In this document: piece after piece, positions 17,229-26,900 of the stretch | How positions within the stretch are numbered: position 1 is the stretch's first letter | How the letters are laid out: each line of letters starts with the position of its first letter | Assembly: GCF_009910705.1 (NCBI RefSeq) | Contig: NZ_JAAAXJ010000005.1 | Location: forward strand, 242,103 to 306,102 | Direction of reading: 5' to 3' | From: Microvirga arsenatis | GTDB taxonomy: Bacteria > Pseudomonadota > Alphaproteobacteria > Rhizobiales > Beijerinckiaceae | Length of the DNA stretch: 64,000 nt | Translations under genes and position numbers: made by a program | Notes under the pieces: generated by a model | Database searches by the model: none | The model's input: only the letters and a program-made list of their open reading frames with translations | What the model was told of the DNA's origin: nothing

Positions 17229-17729
17229 CTAGCGGGCGCTGCCCGATGTGTAGGCCGACGAGGGGGCCGCGCTCGTGGATGCCGCAATCGATCCCGTCGC
17301 CTCGGGATCGCTGATCCCGGTGCGCAGGGCGTGGAGCAGGCCCTTGCGCTTTGCTTCGTAGTAGTAGCCTCCGGCATAGAGGGCGACCGCACGATCGTGA
17401 TTGCCGCCTGCTACCTTGTAGGCATTGGCGAGGTAAGGCACAGCGTAGGTCAGGTTGGTGTTTGTGTCGAGCAGTCCCGCTGCCGTCCCCCGATAACCCA
17501 TACCGCGCGCCGTCGCGTAGCGGATCTGCATCAGACCGTAATTGCCGCGGCTCAGGGCGCGCGGGTTATAGCCGCTCTCCCGCCTGATCACGCGATGAAC
17601 CAGTGCTTCAGGAACGCCGTGGATCTTGGCGTGGCGTGCCACCAGGGCATCGATCGTGGCGCGCTCTGATGCTGCAGCCGGGATCGCACAGACGATGGCC
17701 GCACATGCAAGAATGAGGCGTGAACTCAT
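17229..17729 (-). CDS. Exported lytic transglycosylase (SLT family)
   Basis: This 166-residue protein has a signal peptide (residues 1-20, ending AIPAAA) and the lysozyme-like SLT fold: catalytic Glu51 in RRESGYNP, followed by the family motifs GLMQIRYATARGMGY and ANAYKVAGG with a Tyr-rich AGGYYYEA segment. It cleaves the glycan strand of peptidoglycan, releasing 1,6-anhydro-muropeptides, in the periplasm. A short Ser/Ala-rich tail follows the domain. The C-terminal end faces the rhodanese gene, with about 70 bases between. Confidence 0.9.
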   Translation of the reverse strand: MSSRLILACAAIVCAIPAAASERATIDALVARHAKIHGVPEALVHRVIRRESGYNPRALSRGNYGLMQIRYATARGMGYRGTAAGLLDTNTNLTYAVPYLANAYKVAGGNHDRAVALYAGGYYYEAKRKGLLHALRTGISDPEATGSIAASTSAAPSSAYTSGSAR

Positions 17730-18422
17730 GTGTTTCCCCTTGTTCAGGAGAATTTTTCACTCTCAATCGTGGCAATAGGGCGTCAGCTTGGCCGTAAGAG
17801 TTCAGCGCGTGTGCTCGAATGATGCTCGTCGGGCTGAAGTTTCGGAGCCTCATGATACTTTGCAGAGTTGCGCATGAGTCGTGACGAGACGCATTCGCAT
17901 TGCTCCAGTGATGCGCAAATGAGTGCCTCTTTGGAGGTAGCGCGGGCTCAGATCTCGAAAGGCGCAGAAGGATTAGCGTATGGCACTTCTGGATAATTCT
18001 GCCTGCCGGTCGAGCGGGCGGCTGCCTCTTTAGGGTGAGGCGGCAATCGCATTGTCCCATCGACGCCATCGCTCTCGTATTGGGATGACGTCATCTTGCC
18101 CAACGGTGCCGCTTGTACTGCCCTGCGCAAGCTCCTTCGAAAGCTTGCTCCATTCCGTCGACAAAGGAGCGCGCAGGATCGGCATGAATCGTGTTAGGGC
18201 GGCGACCATATGAGCGGAATGCACGATGCCGTCGGTGCAGGTGCTCTTCTGAGCTAAATGCATCTGTTTTAAGGAGTAATTCTCTGCTTAACCCGTAGGG
18301 GGTATCTCTCCAGCCGAAATAGTGACGCGAATTTAAGTGGAGCAGTAGTATTTAATGGGCTGTACCCGGCGCGCCTCAGAATAAGCGCCTCAATTCCACT
18401 GTTATTCAGCAGGAACAGCCTA
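17730..18422. other. Long intergenic region upstream of the alginate-type operon
   Basis: No convincing gene was found in these 693 bases. A minus-strand frame at 18030-18263 (77 codons) has neither ribosome site nor motif. The last 150 bases are the likely location of the algD promoter and leader; they are more AT-rich and contain an AGGAA ribosome site seven bases before ATG 18423. I could not identify a sigma factor consensus with confidence. Confidence 0.6.
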
Positions 18423-19733
18423 ATGCAAATTAGTGTTTTTGGGATTGGCTATGTCGGAGCGGTTTCCGCAGCCTGTCTGGCCAATGACGGGCACAACGTC
18501 ATTGCCGTTGATCCGAACCCGCACAAAGTCGGTCCTCTCAACGAGGGCATCAGCCCCATTGTCGAGCCGGGTCTTGATGAGCTCATCCAAAACGGAATCG
18601 GCAGCAAGCGCCTCAAGGCAACCAGCGACGTGCGCGAGGCTGTGAACGGCACCGACATATCCTTCGTCTGCGTCGGAACCCCATCTCGTTCGAACGGCTC
18701 TCTCGATACGTCCTATGTTGCCGCGGCGGCCGAGCAGATCGGCGCGGCAATCCGCGAGAAGAACTCCTTTCACTCGGTTGTGATGCGCTCCACCATTCTG
18801 CCCGGCACCATGGAGAGCATCGTTCTGCCGGCGCTCGAACGGGCGTCCGGGCGGCAGGCAGGGGTGGGCTTCGGCGTGGCCTATTATCCGGAGTTCCTGC
18901 GCGAGAGTACGGCCATTGCCGATTACTATGATCCGGGTGCGATCATCTTCGGCCGCCATGATCAGGCGACCATCGACCGCCTCCTGGAGCTGCACAAGAT
19001 CTTCAAGGTGGAGCCGCGGGTCGTCTCCATCCGCACGGCCGAGGCGGTGAAGTACACCAACAATGCCTGGCATGCCTTGAAGATCAGCTTTGCCAACGAG
19101 ATCGGCAATATCTGCAAGGAGGCGGGCATCGACGGTCATGTGGTGTTGGATGTGTTGTGCGCGGACACGCGCCTCAACATCTCCAAGGCTTACCTCAAAC
19201 CCGGCTTCGCATTCGGCGGTTCGTGCCTGCCCAAGGACCTTCGGGCCCTGCGCTTTGCGGCGCGCCGGTTGGACGTGCCGACGCCCATTCTCGATGCAAC
19301 GATGGCTGCCAACGAGGAGCAGCTCCGGCGTGCCTACTCGATGGTTGCAGCCACCGGCAAGCGCCGCATCGGCCTCATCGGCCTGAGCTTCAAGCCGGAG
19401 ACCGACGACCTCCGGGAGAGCCCGCTCGTCGAGCTTGCTGAGCGCCTGTTCGGACGAGGATACGACATCCGGATCTATGATCCGAATATCCAGGTCTCGA
19501 AGCTCACCGGTGCCAACCTGCAGTTCGTGAAGTCGCACCTGCCGCATCTCGCCACCCTGCTGACGTCTGATATCGATGAGGTCGTCGACCACGCAGAGGT
19601 CTTCGTCCTCGGCAATCGTGATGAAGCCAAGCGGCTGATGAGCGCAATCAATGACGAGCGTCCGATCATTGATCTCGTTCGAGTCGACCAGACAAGGTGT
19701 TCAGGTGACCTCTATCAAGGAATCTGCTGGTAA
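18423..19733 (+). CDS. algD: GDP-mannose 6-dehydrogenase
   Basis: AlgD oxidises GDP-mannose with two NAD to GDP-mannuronate, the committed step of alginate synthesis. The 436 residues match the length of the Pseudomonas enzyme. The N-terminus has the Rossmann motif GIGYVG, the middle has the conserved segment with catalytic Cys268 (FAFGGSCLPKDLRAL), and the C-terminus has GLSFKPETDDLRESPLVE. Cys268 falls at the same position as in Pseudomonas AlgD. It could in principle be a UDP-glucose dehydrogenase, but the following alg8, alg44 and algA genes make GDP-mannose the substrate. It is the first gene of the operon. Confidence 0.92.
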   Translation: MQISVFGIGYVGAVSAACLANDGHNVIAVDPNPHKVGPLNEGISPIVEPGLDELIQNGIGSKRLKATSDVREAVNGTDISFVCVGTPSRSNGSLDTSYVAAAAEQIGAAIREKNSFHSVVMRSTILPGTMESIVLPALERASGRQAGVGFGVAYYPEFLRESTAIADYYDPGAIIFGRHDQATIDRLLELHKIFKVEPRVVSIRTAEAVKYTNNAWHALKISFANEIGNICKEAGIDGHVVLDVLCADTRLNISKAYLKPGFAFGGSCLPKDLRALRFAARRLDVPTPILDATMAANEEQLRRAYSMVAATGKRRIGLIGLSFKPETDDLRESPLVELAERLFGRGYDIRIYDPNIQVSKLTGANLQFVKSHLPHLATLLTSDIDEVVDHAEVFVLGNRDEAKRLMSAINDERPIIDLVRVDQTRCSGDLYQGICW

Positions 19734-21246
19734 CGGCAGCACACGACTCTCCGAGTCGGTTGGGGCGCACATCCTCTACGTGGTGGCAGTGGCAGCTTAC
19801 GCTGCCGCTCTCCCCGCAGAAGCATACGGTTCGGTCAGCAAAGGCATCATCGGAACGATCGGCGTTCTGGCTCTCTGGCGCTACGGATGGGGTGCCCTCC
19901 ACTTCGTCCGAGCGCTGATCTTTCGCGGCTTCGTCTTTCCGCGACAGCGGAAGGCGGCCGACGCGACGCTGAAGCAGAATCCTCCTCATGCCTATCTTCT
20001 GGTGACCACGTTCCGGATCGATAGCGTCGTGACCATGCGTGTCTATAGAGCTGCCTTCGAGGCTGCCCTTGCCGCGCCTGGAACGGCGACGGTGGTGGCT
20101 TCCGTCGTCGAGGCGGGCGATCAGCGGCTCATCAAAGCCCTGTTCAAGGCGGTCTGCGGCGAGCAGGACAAGGTCGACCTGATCATGGTCAGGATTGCGG
20201 GAACCGGCAAGAGAGATGCCTTGGCTTACGGATTCAGGGCCATCGCTCGTCGCACCCCGGGCGAGGACGATGTCGTTGCCGTGATCGACGGCGACAGCAT
20301 CGTGCCGCGCGACCTCGTGCATAAATGTGCCGGGTTCTTCCGACTCGATCCTCAGGTCGGCGCGCTGACGACCGATGAGATGAGCGAGGTTCGCGGCAGC
20401 CGTATCTTTCAGGAGTGGTATGCCCTTCGCTTCGCGCAGCGTCACACGCTGATGTCCTCGGTCGGGCTGGCCGAGCGCGTCCTGACCCTGACAGGGCGGA
20501 TGGCGATGTTTCGGGCCACCATCGTCTGCAATCCCGAGTTCATCCGGCAGGTGGAACTCGACTATGTCGACCATTGGCGGCTTGGCCGGTTCAAATTCCT
20601 GACGGGCGACGACAAGTCGAGCTGGTTCTGGCTGCTCCGGAATGGCTACAAGATGCTCTACGTCCCGGATGTTGTCGTCCTGACGGTCGAGGATCCGCCC
20701 TCGGAGAATTTCGTCTCCGCGGCCGCCATGCTGATGGTGAGATGGTTCGGCAACATGCTCCGCACCAATTCAAGGGCCCTTGCGCTCGGACCCGGAAGGA
20801 TCAGGTTCTTCACCTGGTGGGCCATTCTCGACCAGCGCATGTCCATGTGGACCTCGCTTGTGGGATTCATGGCAGCCCTGATCGCAGGGATCTTCATCAG
20901 CCCATACGCGTTTCTTCTCTACGCCCTCTGGATTCTATCCTCACGCTATGTCCTGACTCTCTCCCTGCTGGCCTCGCGGCCAAGAGTTTCCGTCTTCTAT
21001 CCTTTCCTTCTCTACTTCAACCAAATCTTCGGCTCGTTCGTCAAAGTCCATGTCACGTTCCGGTTGGATCGGCAGAAATGGACGCGGCAGAAAACGACGG
21101 CGGCCAAGGTTGAGAAGCGTCCACTGATCGCAAGCAACTTCATGTCCGCCTACATGCATTCCATCGCGCTTGCAGCGTTCGTGACGATCATCGCTTGGGG
21201 CATGGACGTGCTTCCGACGCCTCGACCGACGCTCTTCCTGCCGTGA
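19705..21246 (+). CDS. alg8: Alginate-type polymerase, glycosyltransferase family 2
   Basis: Alg8 is the inner-membrane glycosyltransferase that joins mannuronate residues from GDP-mannuronate. The 513-residue protein has N-terminal transmembrane segments, a GT-A catalytic region with DGDS at residues 195-198 and a TDEMSEVRG acidic motif, a QxxRW-like site (MVRWFGNMLRTNSRAL) and several C-terminal membrane spans (FLLYALWILSSRYVLTLSLL). This arrangement matches Alg8 rather than cellulose synthase. The start is most likely GTG 19705, preceded by AAGG and overlapping algD by 29 bases; the open frame extends upstream to 19651. Confidence 0.9.
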   Translation: MTSIKESAGNGSTRLSESVGAHILYVVAVAAYAAALPAEAYGSVSKGIIGTIGVLALWRYGWGALHFVRALIFRGFVFPRQRKAADATLKQNPPHAYLLVTTFRIDSVVTMRVYRAAFEAALAAPGTATVVASVVEAGDQRLIKALFKAVCGEQDKVDLIMVRIAGTGKRDALAYGFRAIARRTPGEDDVVAVIDGDSIVPRDLVHKCAGFFRLDPQVGALTTDEMSEVRGSRIFQEWYALRFAQRHTLMSSVGLAERVLTLTGRMAMFRATIVCNPEFIRQVELDYVDHWRLGRFKFLTGDDKSSWFWLLRNGYKMLYVPDVVVLTVEDPPSENFVSAAAMLMVRWFGNMLRTNSRALALGPGRIRFFTWWAILDQRMSMWTSLVGFMAALIAGIFISPYAFLLYALWILSSRYVLTLSLLASRPRVSVFYPFLLYFNQIFGSFVKVHVTFRLDRQKWTRQKTTAAKVEKRPLIASNFMSAYMHSIALAAFVTIIAWGMDVLPTPRPTLFLP

Positions 21247-21276
21247 TGACAACGACACCGATTGGAGACCGACTTG

Positions 21277-22485
21277 ATGACGAAGATCACGCATGAAGCC
21301 GAGGTTCAGCGGCAGCACCCCCGGTACAGGCTGCCGGTGAGATGCATCCACAATGGCACGCCGGTTGCTGTTGTCGACATTTCCGTCGGCGGTCTCGCGC
21401 TTCGGTCAGGGTCACTTGACGTCAAGCCGGGCCGCATTCTCGACCTTACTCTGGTCTTTCCGTTCAGCGGCTATGAACTCACGCTTCCGATCAATGCGGA
21501 AGTTCGCTACGTGGCCGAGGAGCACAGCCGGATCGGCCTCCGCTTCACGGATGTCTCACCCCGTCAGCACAACCTTCTGCGCTTCGTTCTCGATGCCTAT
21601 CTCTCCGGCGAGGTGGTTGAGGCCGGCGATATTCTGGACGTCGCATCCCGCCGAAACGAAGGCAAGACCCGTGAGGTGCCGCGCCCGCCTGAGCCCCAGG
21701 GCTTCATGGGTCGCCTGAAGCATCAGGGGCGCAGCGTTGCGGGATATGTCGGTATCGGCGCTGTGACCCTGGGTCTGCTCGGGTTCATCGGATCTGGTAT
21801 CTTCCAGCGTCTCTATCTGATCCCTGCACAGTCGGCATTGATCACGGCCGACCTGGTCACTGTTCCCGCACCATCGAACGGGCAACTGACATTTGTCGCA
21901 TCGGGCAATGAGGTGAGAGCCGGCGAGCCGCTGCTGACGATCCTAGGACCTCAAGGCAACAGCATCGTCATAGACAGTCCCTGCAACTGCGTCGTCCAGA
22001 CCCGCTACACCCGCGCGGCCAGTTTCGTGCGCGAGGGAGCTCCGGTCCTGACGTTGCGTGAGAAAACGAGCTCGCCTTATATCACGGCAAGTATTCCTCA
22101 GGACCAAGTGCTGCGCTTCTACCGTGGAGCCAGTGCGATCATCGAATATGCGGATGGAACTCGCGTAAAGGAAGGAAAGATCGAGCCGCTACCGTCCTAT
22201 ACAAGTGATCCTTCCGGTGCTGGCCGGTTTCTCGTGAAGCTTGCGCCTGGGCGCGAGCTTGAAGCTTCCGCGATCGGTCAACCCGTATCGGTCGTCTTTA
22301 ACACCTTCTCTGGATCGACGTTCGGGACTGCAGTCGGCAAGCTGCAGACGGCGGCTAGCTGGGCAGGCAAGCGGATTGCCGCTATCCTCGGACGAGATAG
22401 CGAAGTGGCAACAGTACCCAAGAGGGCCAAAGAGCCTGAAATCGAAAATGGGAGGCGTCTTGCCGGGCTCAAATCAGGGGAATGA
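21277..22485 (+). CDS. alg44: c-di-GMP-binding polymerase partner with PilZ domain
   Basis: Alg44 activates the Alg8 polymerase when c-di-GMP is bound. The N-terminal PilZ domain shows the two binding motifs: RQHPR (Arg12 and Arg16, RxxxR) and DISVGG (Asp34, Ser36, Gly39). A transmembrane helix near residues 150-175 follows, then a periplasmic part that resembles a membrane-fusion/biotinyl-lipoyl domain (SNGQLTFVASGNEVRAGEPLL, near residue 205). The 402-residue length is near that of the Pseudomonas protein. I chose ATG 21277 with a GGAG site; an upstream TTG at 21262 is unlikely. It lies 30 bases after alg8. Confidence 0.9.
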   Translation: MTKITHEAEVQRQHPRYRLPVRCIHNGTPVAVVDISVGGLALRSGSLDVKPGRILDLTLVFPFSGYELTLPINAEVRYVAEEHSRIGLRFTDVSPRQHNLLRFVLDAYLSGEVVEAGDILDVASRRNEGKTREVPRPPEPQGFMGRLKHQGRSVAGYVGIGAVTLGLLGFIGSGIFQRLYLIPAQSALITADLVTVPAPSNGQLTFVASGNEVRAGEPLLTILGPQGNSIVIDSPCNCVVQTRYTRAASFVREGAPVLTLREKTSSPYITASIPQDQVLRFYRGASAIIEYADGTRVKEGKIEPLPSYTSDPSGAGRFLVKLAPGRELEASAIGQPVSVVFNTFSGSTFGTAVGKLQTAASWAGKRIAAILGRDSEVATVPKRAKEPEIENGRRLAGLKSGE

Positions 22486-22539
22486 ACTGGTCCGGAGTTT
22501 TCAGCCGGAGGACCTCAACCCGAATCTTGGAGATCGATA

Positions 22540-23958
22540 ATGGATAATATCATTCCGGTTCTGATGTGCGGTGGGTCGGGAACCCGCCTGTGGCCGGTAT
22601 CACGGTCCAGCGAGCCGAAGCAGTTTCATACCCTGTCCGGAGATGCGAGCCTCTTCCAGCAGACGGTTCAGCGCTTTCGTTCAGAGCACTATGCGGAGCC
22701 GCTGATCGTGGTGAATACCAACCACCGCGATCTGGCCCTGCGTGAGTTCGGGCGGTTGAGCGCCGGAACCGCGCGTCTCCTGGTCGAGCCCTGCGTGCGC
22801 AGCACCGGGCCTGCGATCGCGGCTGCAGCGGCCCTCATCGCCGAGGAGGATCCGGATCGACTGATGCTGGTAGCGCCGAGCGACCACCTGATCGAGCAGA
22901 ACGAGGTCTTCTCGCAGGCGGTGACCCAGGCAGCGGCTGCCGCCCGGCAGGGTCAGATCGTTCTCTTCGGCATCCGGCCCACCCAGCCGGAGACGGGGTT
23001 CGGCTACATCGAGACGGGCGAGCCTTTCGACGGATCGTGCTTCAAGGTCGCGGGTTTCGTCGAGAAGCCGAAGCGCGCTGTGGCGGAAGCCCTCGTGGCC
23101 GGTGGACGGCACCTCTGGAACAGCGGCATCTTCATGTTCAGCGCCCGCACGATCCTCGAGGAGTTGGAGCGGTACGCCCCTGAAGTCCTGGACTGCGCGC
23201 GTCGCGCGCTCTCGATGGCGCAGCGTGGCAACGACACCATCCGCCTTGCCTCCGATTTCGACACGGCGCCTGTCATCTCCATCGACTATGCCGTCATGGA
23301 GCGGAGCGACCGGCTCGTGTGCGTTCCCGTCGATCCATCCTGGCGGGATCTGGGCTCCTGGTCGGCCCTGTGGGATGTCGGCTCCAAGGACAACAACGGC
23401 AATGTGGCGCGCGGCGATACCATCCTCCACGATGTGCGCAACAGCTATGTCCATGGAGACACCCGCCTCGTAGCCGTCATGGGCGTCGAGAAGGTCGTGG
23501 TCATCGACACGGCGGATGCGGTTCTCGTCAGCTCGTTGGATCAGGCGCAGAACGTCGGGCGCCTGGCCGCGGAGCTCGCAGCCGCCAAGCGGCCGGAGGC
23601 GACCCTGCACAAGAAGGTGCGTCGTCCTTGGGGCTCCTACGAGTCGCTGCGGGTGGGCGAGACGTTCCAGGTCAAGCACATCATCGTGGATGTCGCAGGC
23701 CGGCTGTCGCTGCAGTACCACCACCACCGCTCCGAGCACTGGACGGTCGTGTCCGGCACGGCCCGCGTCACGGTGGGCGACAAGGTCTTCGTGATGAGGG
23801 CGAACGAATCCGTCTACATCCCGAAGGGCGATGTGCACCGGCTGGAGAACATCGGCGACGAGGAGCTTCATCTGATCGAGGTTCAATGCGGTACATATCT
23901 CGGCGAGGACGACATCGTTCGTCTGGAGGATCAGTATGACCGCATCGTCACGATCTGA
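22540..23958 (+). CDS. algA: Mannose-1-phosphate guanylyltransferase / mannose-6-phosphate isomerase
   Basis: This bifunctional enzyme of 472 residues supplies GDP-mannose for AlgD: it isomerises fructose-6-phosphate to mannose-6-phosphate and links mannose-1-phosphate to GTP. The nucleotidyltransferase half has GGSGTRLWPVS at residues 12-22 and FVEKPKR near 170; the C-terminal isomerase half is a cupin with the metal site QYHHHRSEHW and YIPKGDVHRLENIG. The fused domain order is the usual one. The phosphomannomutase (algC) needed between these steps is not in the window. It overlaps the next gene by 23 bases. Confidence 0.93.
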   Translation: MDNIIPVLMCGGSGTRLWPVSRSSEPKQFHTLSGDASLFQQTVQRFRSEHYAEPLIVVNTNHRDLALREFGRLSAGTARLLVEPCVRSTGPAIAAAAALIAEEDPDRLMLVAPSDHLIEQNEVFSQAVTQAAAAARQGQIVLFGIRPTQPETGFGYIETGEPFDGSCFKVAGFVEKPKRAVAEALVAGGRHLWNSGIFMFSARTILEELERYAPEVLDCARRALSMAQRGNDTIRLASDFDTAPVISIDYAVMERSDRLVCVPVDPSWRDLGSWSALWDVGSKDNNGNVARGDTILHDVRNSYVHGDTRLVAVMGVEKVVVIDTADAVLVSSLDQAQNVGRLAAELAAAKRPEATLHKKVRRPWGSYESLRVGETFQVKHIIVDVAGRLSLQYHHHRSEHWTVVSGTARVTVGDKVFVMRANESVYIPKGDVHRLENIGDEELHLIEVQCGTYLGEDDIVRLEDQYDRIVTI

Positions 23959-26900
23959 CGGTCGCCTTCGCCTGCTGATCGCTTCATTCATCCTGTCCAT
24001 GGCGCTGACATCCGGCGCCATGGCACAGGACGGCAGCGAGATTGCCCGCCTCGCTGAGGAGGCTCGCCAGGCCTTCCTCTCCGCGGAGCAGGGGAATGCG
24101 AGCCCGAAGCAGAAGGCGGGCTTCTACCAGATCGCGCGTGCTCGGCTGAAGCTCCTCGAAAAATTCGCCGGGCAGGGTACATCGGGCTCCCCGGAACTGC
24201 GCGACAATGCGCGTGCGGAACTCCGGCGGCTCGCTGATGACGGCTTGAGCCACGACATCCTCAGCTCCATGCTGCTTCAGGCCTCCCTCGGGGACCTGGC
24301 GGGAACGCAGGCTGGGGCCGACCGGGTGGAGGTGGGCGTCACGCTGCATCAGCTCGCCAGCGAGCAGCGTTCGCCCGCATACCGTGCGGCAGCCTTCATC
24401 GAGATTGGCTATGCTTTCAGCAGGGCGGGTGCCCAGGACCGGGCCTTGAGATACGCCGCCCTCGCTCTCGAGGCGGCTCAATCGATCCAGGACACGGGAC
24501 CGCAGGCGGGCGCGTATCGTGCCGTGGCCCGGCTGGCAGCCAGCCTCGGAGCGCCCGGCACGTCGCTGGCGAGCCGTGCCATCGGTCAGATCCCGCAACC
24601 GCGGAACCGCGCTTATGCCCGGCATGAGGCGGCGCGCGAACAGCTCAAGGGAAGCACCTTCGAAAAAGCCTCCGAGACGAGGATCAAGGTCGAGGCTGCG
24701 AGACGGTTGGGGGCGGGGGATCTGCACGGCAGTGCATCCCTGATTCTGGCATTGTCCGCGAGCGAGGACCGGGAGAACCTCCTCTCCGATCTCTTCGCGG
24801 CTGCGATCAGGAAGCAGGACCGGGATGTCGCGATCGCTGCTGCGCAGGGATTCTTCGAGTCCGTCAGGCAGCAGAAGGCTCTGGCGGTGTTGGTCAGGGA
24901 CTATGCCGATCGAGGTGTGCCGTTCCAGGCGGCAGAGATCGTCAACGGCATGCTGGACGGGCCGCACAAAGCGGCGATCCAACTCATCCTTGCAGCCGAA
25001 ATTCAGGAGGCCGGCTACGGCAGCATGGCCGACCGGCTTCTTTCCTCAAGCCTTCAGATCGTGAAAGCGCTGCCGGAGGAGGAGCGGAGGGCGCTCTACC
25101 CGGAGCTCGTGCGGTCCCTGTCGCGTGCAGGACGATTGAGCGATGCTCTCGCCTACGCCGACCGTCTCGATTCCGGTCCCGAGGGACCTGCTGTCCTCAG
25201 CGAGCTTGCCGAGCGCCTGGCGGATCAGGGCCGCAGCGCCGATGCCGAGGCTCTGCTGCCGCGCATTGCCGACAGGGATCGCCGCGACCAGGTTCTGAGC
25301 GCGGTCGCCCGTGCCAAGGCAAAGGCCGGCGATACCGCCGGCGCGCTGCGGCTGATCGGTGAAATCGGCGATCTTCAGCATATCGCAGCGGTGTTCTTGG
25401 CTCTCGCTCAGTCCCGCGCGGCCTCCGGCGATTTCGCACAAGCGCTGGCATTGGCCGGACGCATCGGTGATACGAAGCAGCGGACCGAAACGCTTGCTGG
25501 GATCGCGCGACAGGCTGTTCTGAAACAGAACAAGGAATTTGCCGGCAAGGCCTTGCAGGAGGCCGTCCGCACGGCCGCGGGCCAGGCGGCAGGCTCTCAG
25601 GACGAGGCGATCCTTGCCCTCGTCAGGATGCTGGCGGATCTAGGGGAGAAGGCACAGGCCGGCGAACTGGCGCAGCGCATCGCCGATGCGTCCCTCCGCC
25701 AGCGGGCGGAGGATTGGATCGTTCGAACCGAGGTGCGGGACGCCGTGAGCCAGTGGAAGGATGCCCGCCTTCCCGAAGCGCTGTTGAAGCGAAGCCTCGC
25801 AAGGGTCACGAACGATCAGGACAAGGTCGATCTCGCCTCCGATCTGGCGGTGCTGGCGGATGGCGGCATCCATGCCGCCGACCTCATCCGCTCGATCGCC
25901 GACGACCGCCTCCGCAGGGCTGCCTTCCGCCGGTTGGCCGAAAGAAGGTCCGATTTCCTGGCCACTTCTCCGGCCAATTCCTCTTCCGATCCTGCTGTCG
26001 ATGTCGAAACCGTTGCGTCCGTCTCCGGGGAGGGGGGCGAAACGGCTCAGGAGATCCAGACGCGCCGGGGCCTCGCGCTGCTCACATTGGAGTCGGGCAG
26101 GCCGTCGGCGGGAGGGCTCCGGATGCCGCGGCGCATGGCTGCCGCGGAGGATGTCCGGGCAAAAGTTCCGTGGCCGAGCGGCGCAGTTGTCGGGAGCACG
26201 TTCGCCCATCACAATCCTTACATCGCCAAGTTCCTCGAGGATGATGCCGAGGGCGCAACGCGCCTGGAGCAGGCGATCCGCTACCAGGGGCAGCCCTCGC
26301 CGCGGATCATCGTGATGCAGAGCGGCGTTGCGACGCTCGGCATGGTTGCGCGCCAACTCCAGAGCACCGATGCGCGAGACCTGATCGGAATCGAGCAGGA
26401 TGCTCTCACGATCCGCGCTCCCATCTTCGTCGCTCCCGGGGCAACGCTCATCCTTTCCCGGCTGGATGTACCCGTCTATCGGCTGAGCGCCGATGCGGGA
26501 GCCTTCATCGCGAATGCCGGCGAGGTCCAGATCATCGACGCCGATATCGTCGGGTATGACGAGAAGGCCAAGCAGCCTTTCTGGGCCGACAGCACGAAGG
26601 CCGCCCAGTTCCGTCCATTCCTCCTGAGCTGGGGCGACGGCCGCATGGATGTGGCATCCTCCGTTCTTGCCGCCCTCGGATACGACAATCCCCGATCCTC
26701 GGGGCTCTCCTACTCCTCAGGGCCGGATGCGGTCGCAAGCCTGCGCGATCAGACGCGACCCACGGGAGTCGTCGTCGACAACGTCTTCCGCAACTTCTAC
26801 CTCGGGTTCCATTCCTACGAAGCCGAACGCGTCCAGGTGGTCGGCAACGAGTTCCGCGACAGCATCTTCTATGCCATCGATGCCCATGATCGCTCGAAAG

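Noticed and set aside
18030..18263. Minus-strand frame of 77 codons in the region before algD
   Set aside because: No ribosome site, motif or neighbour support; left as intergenic.
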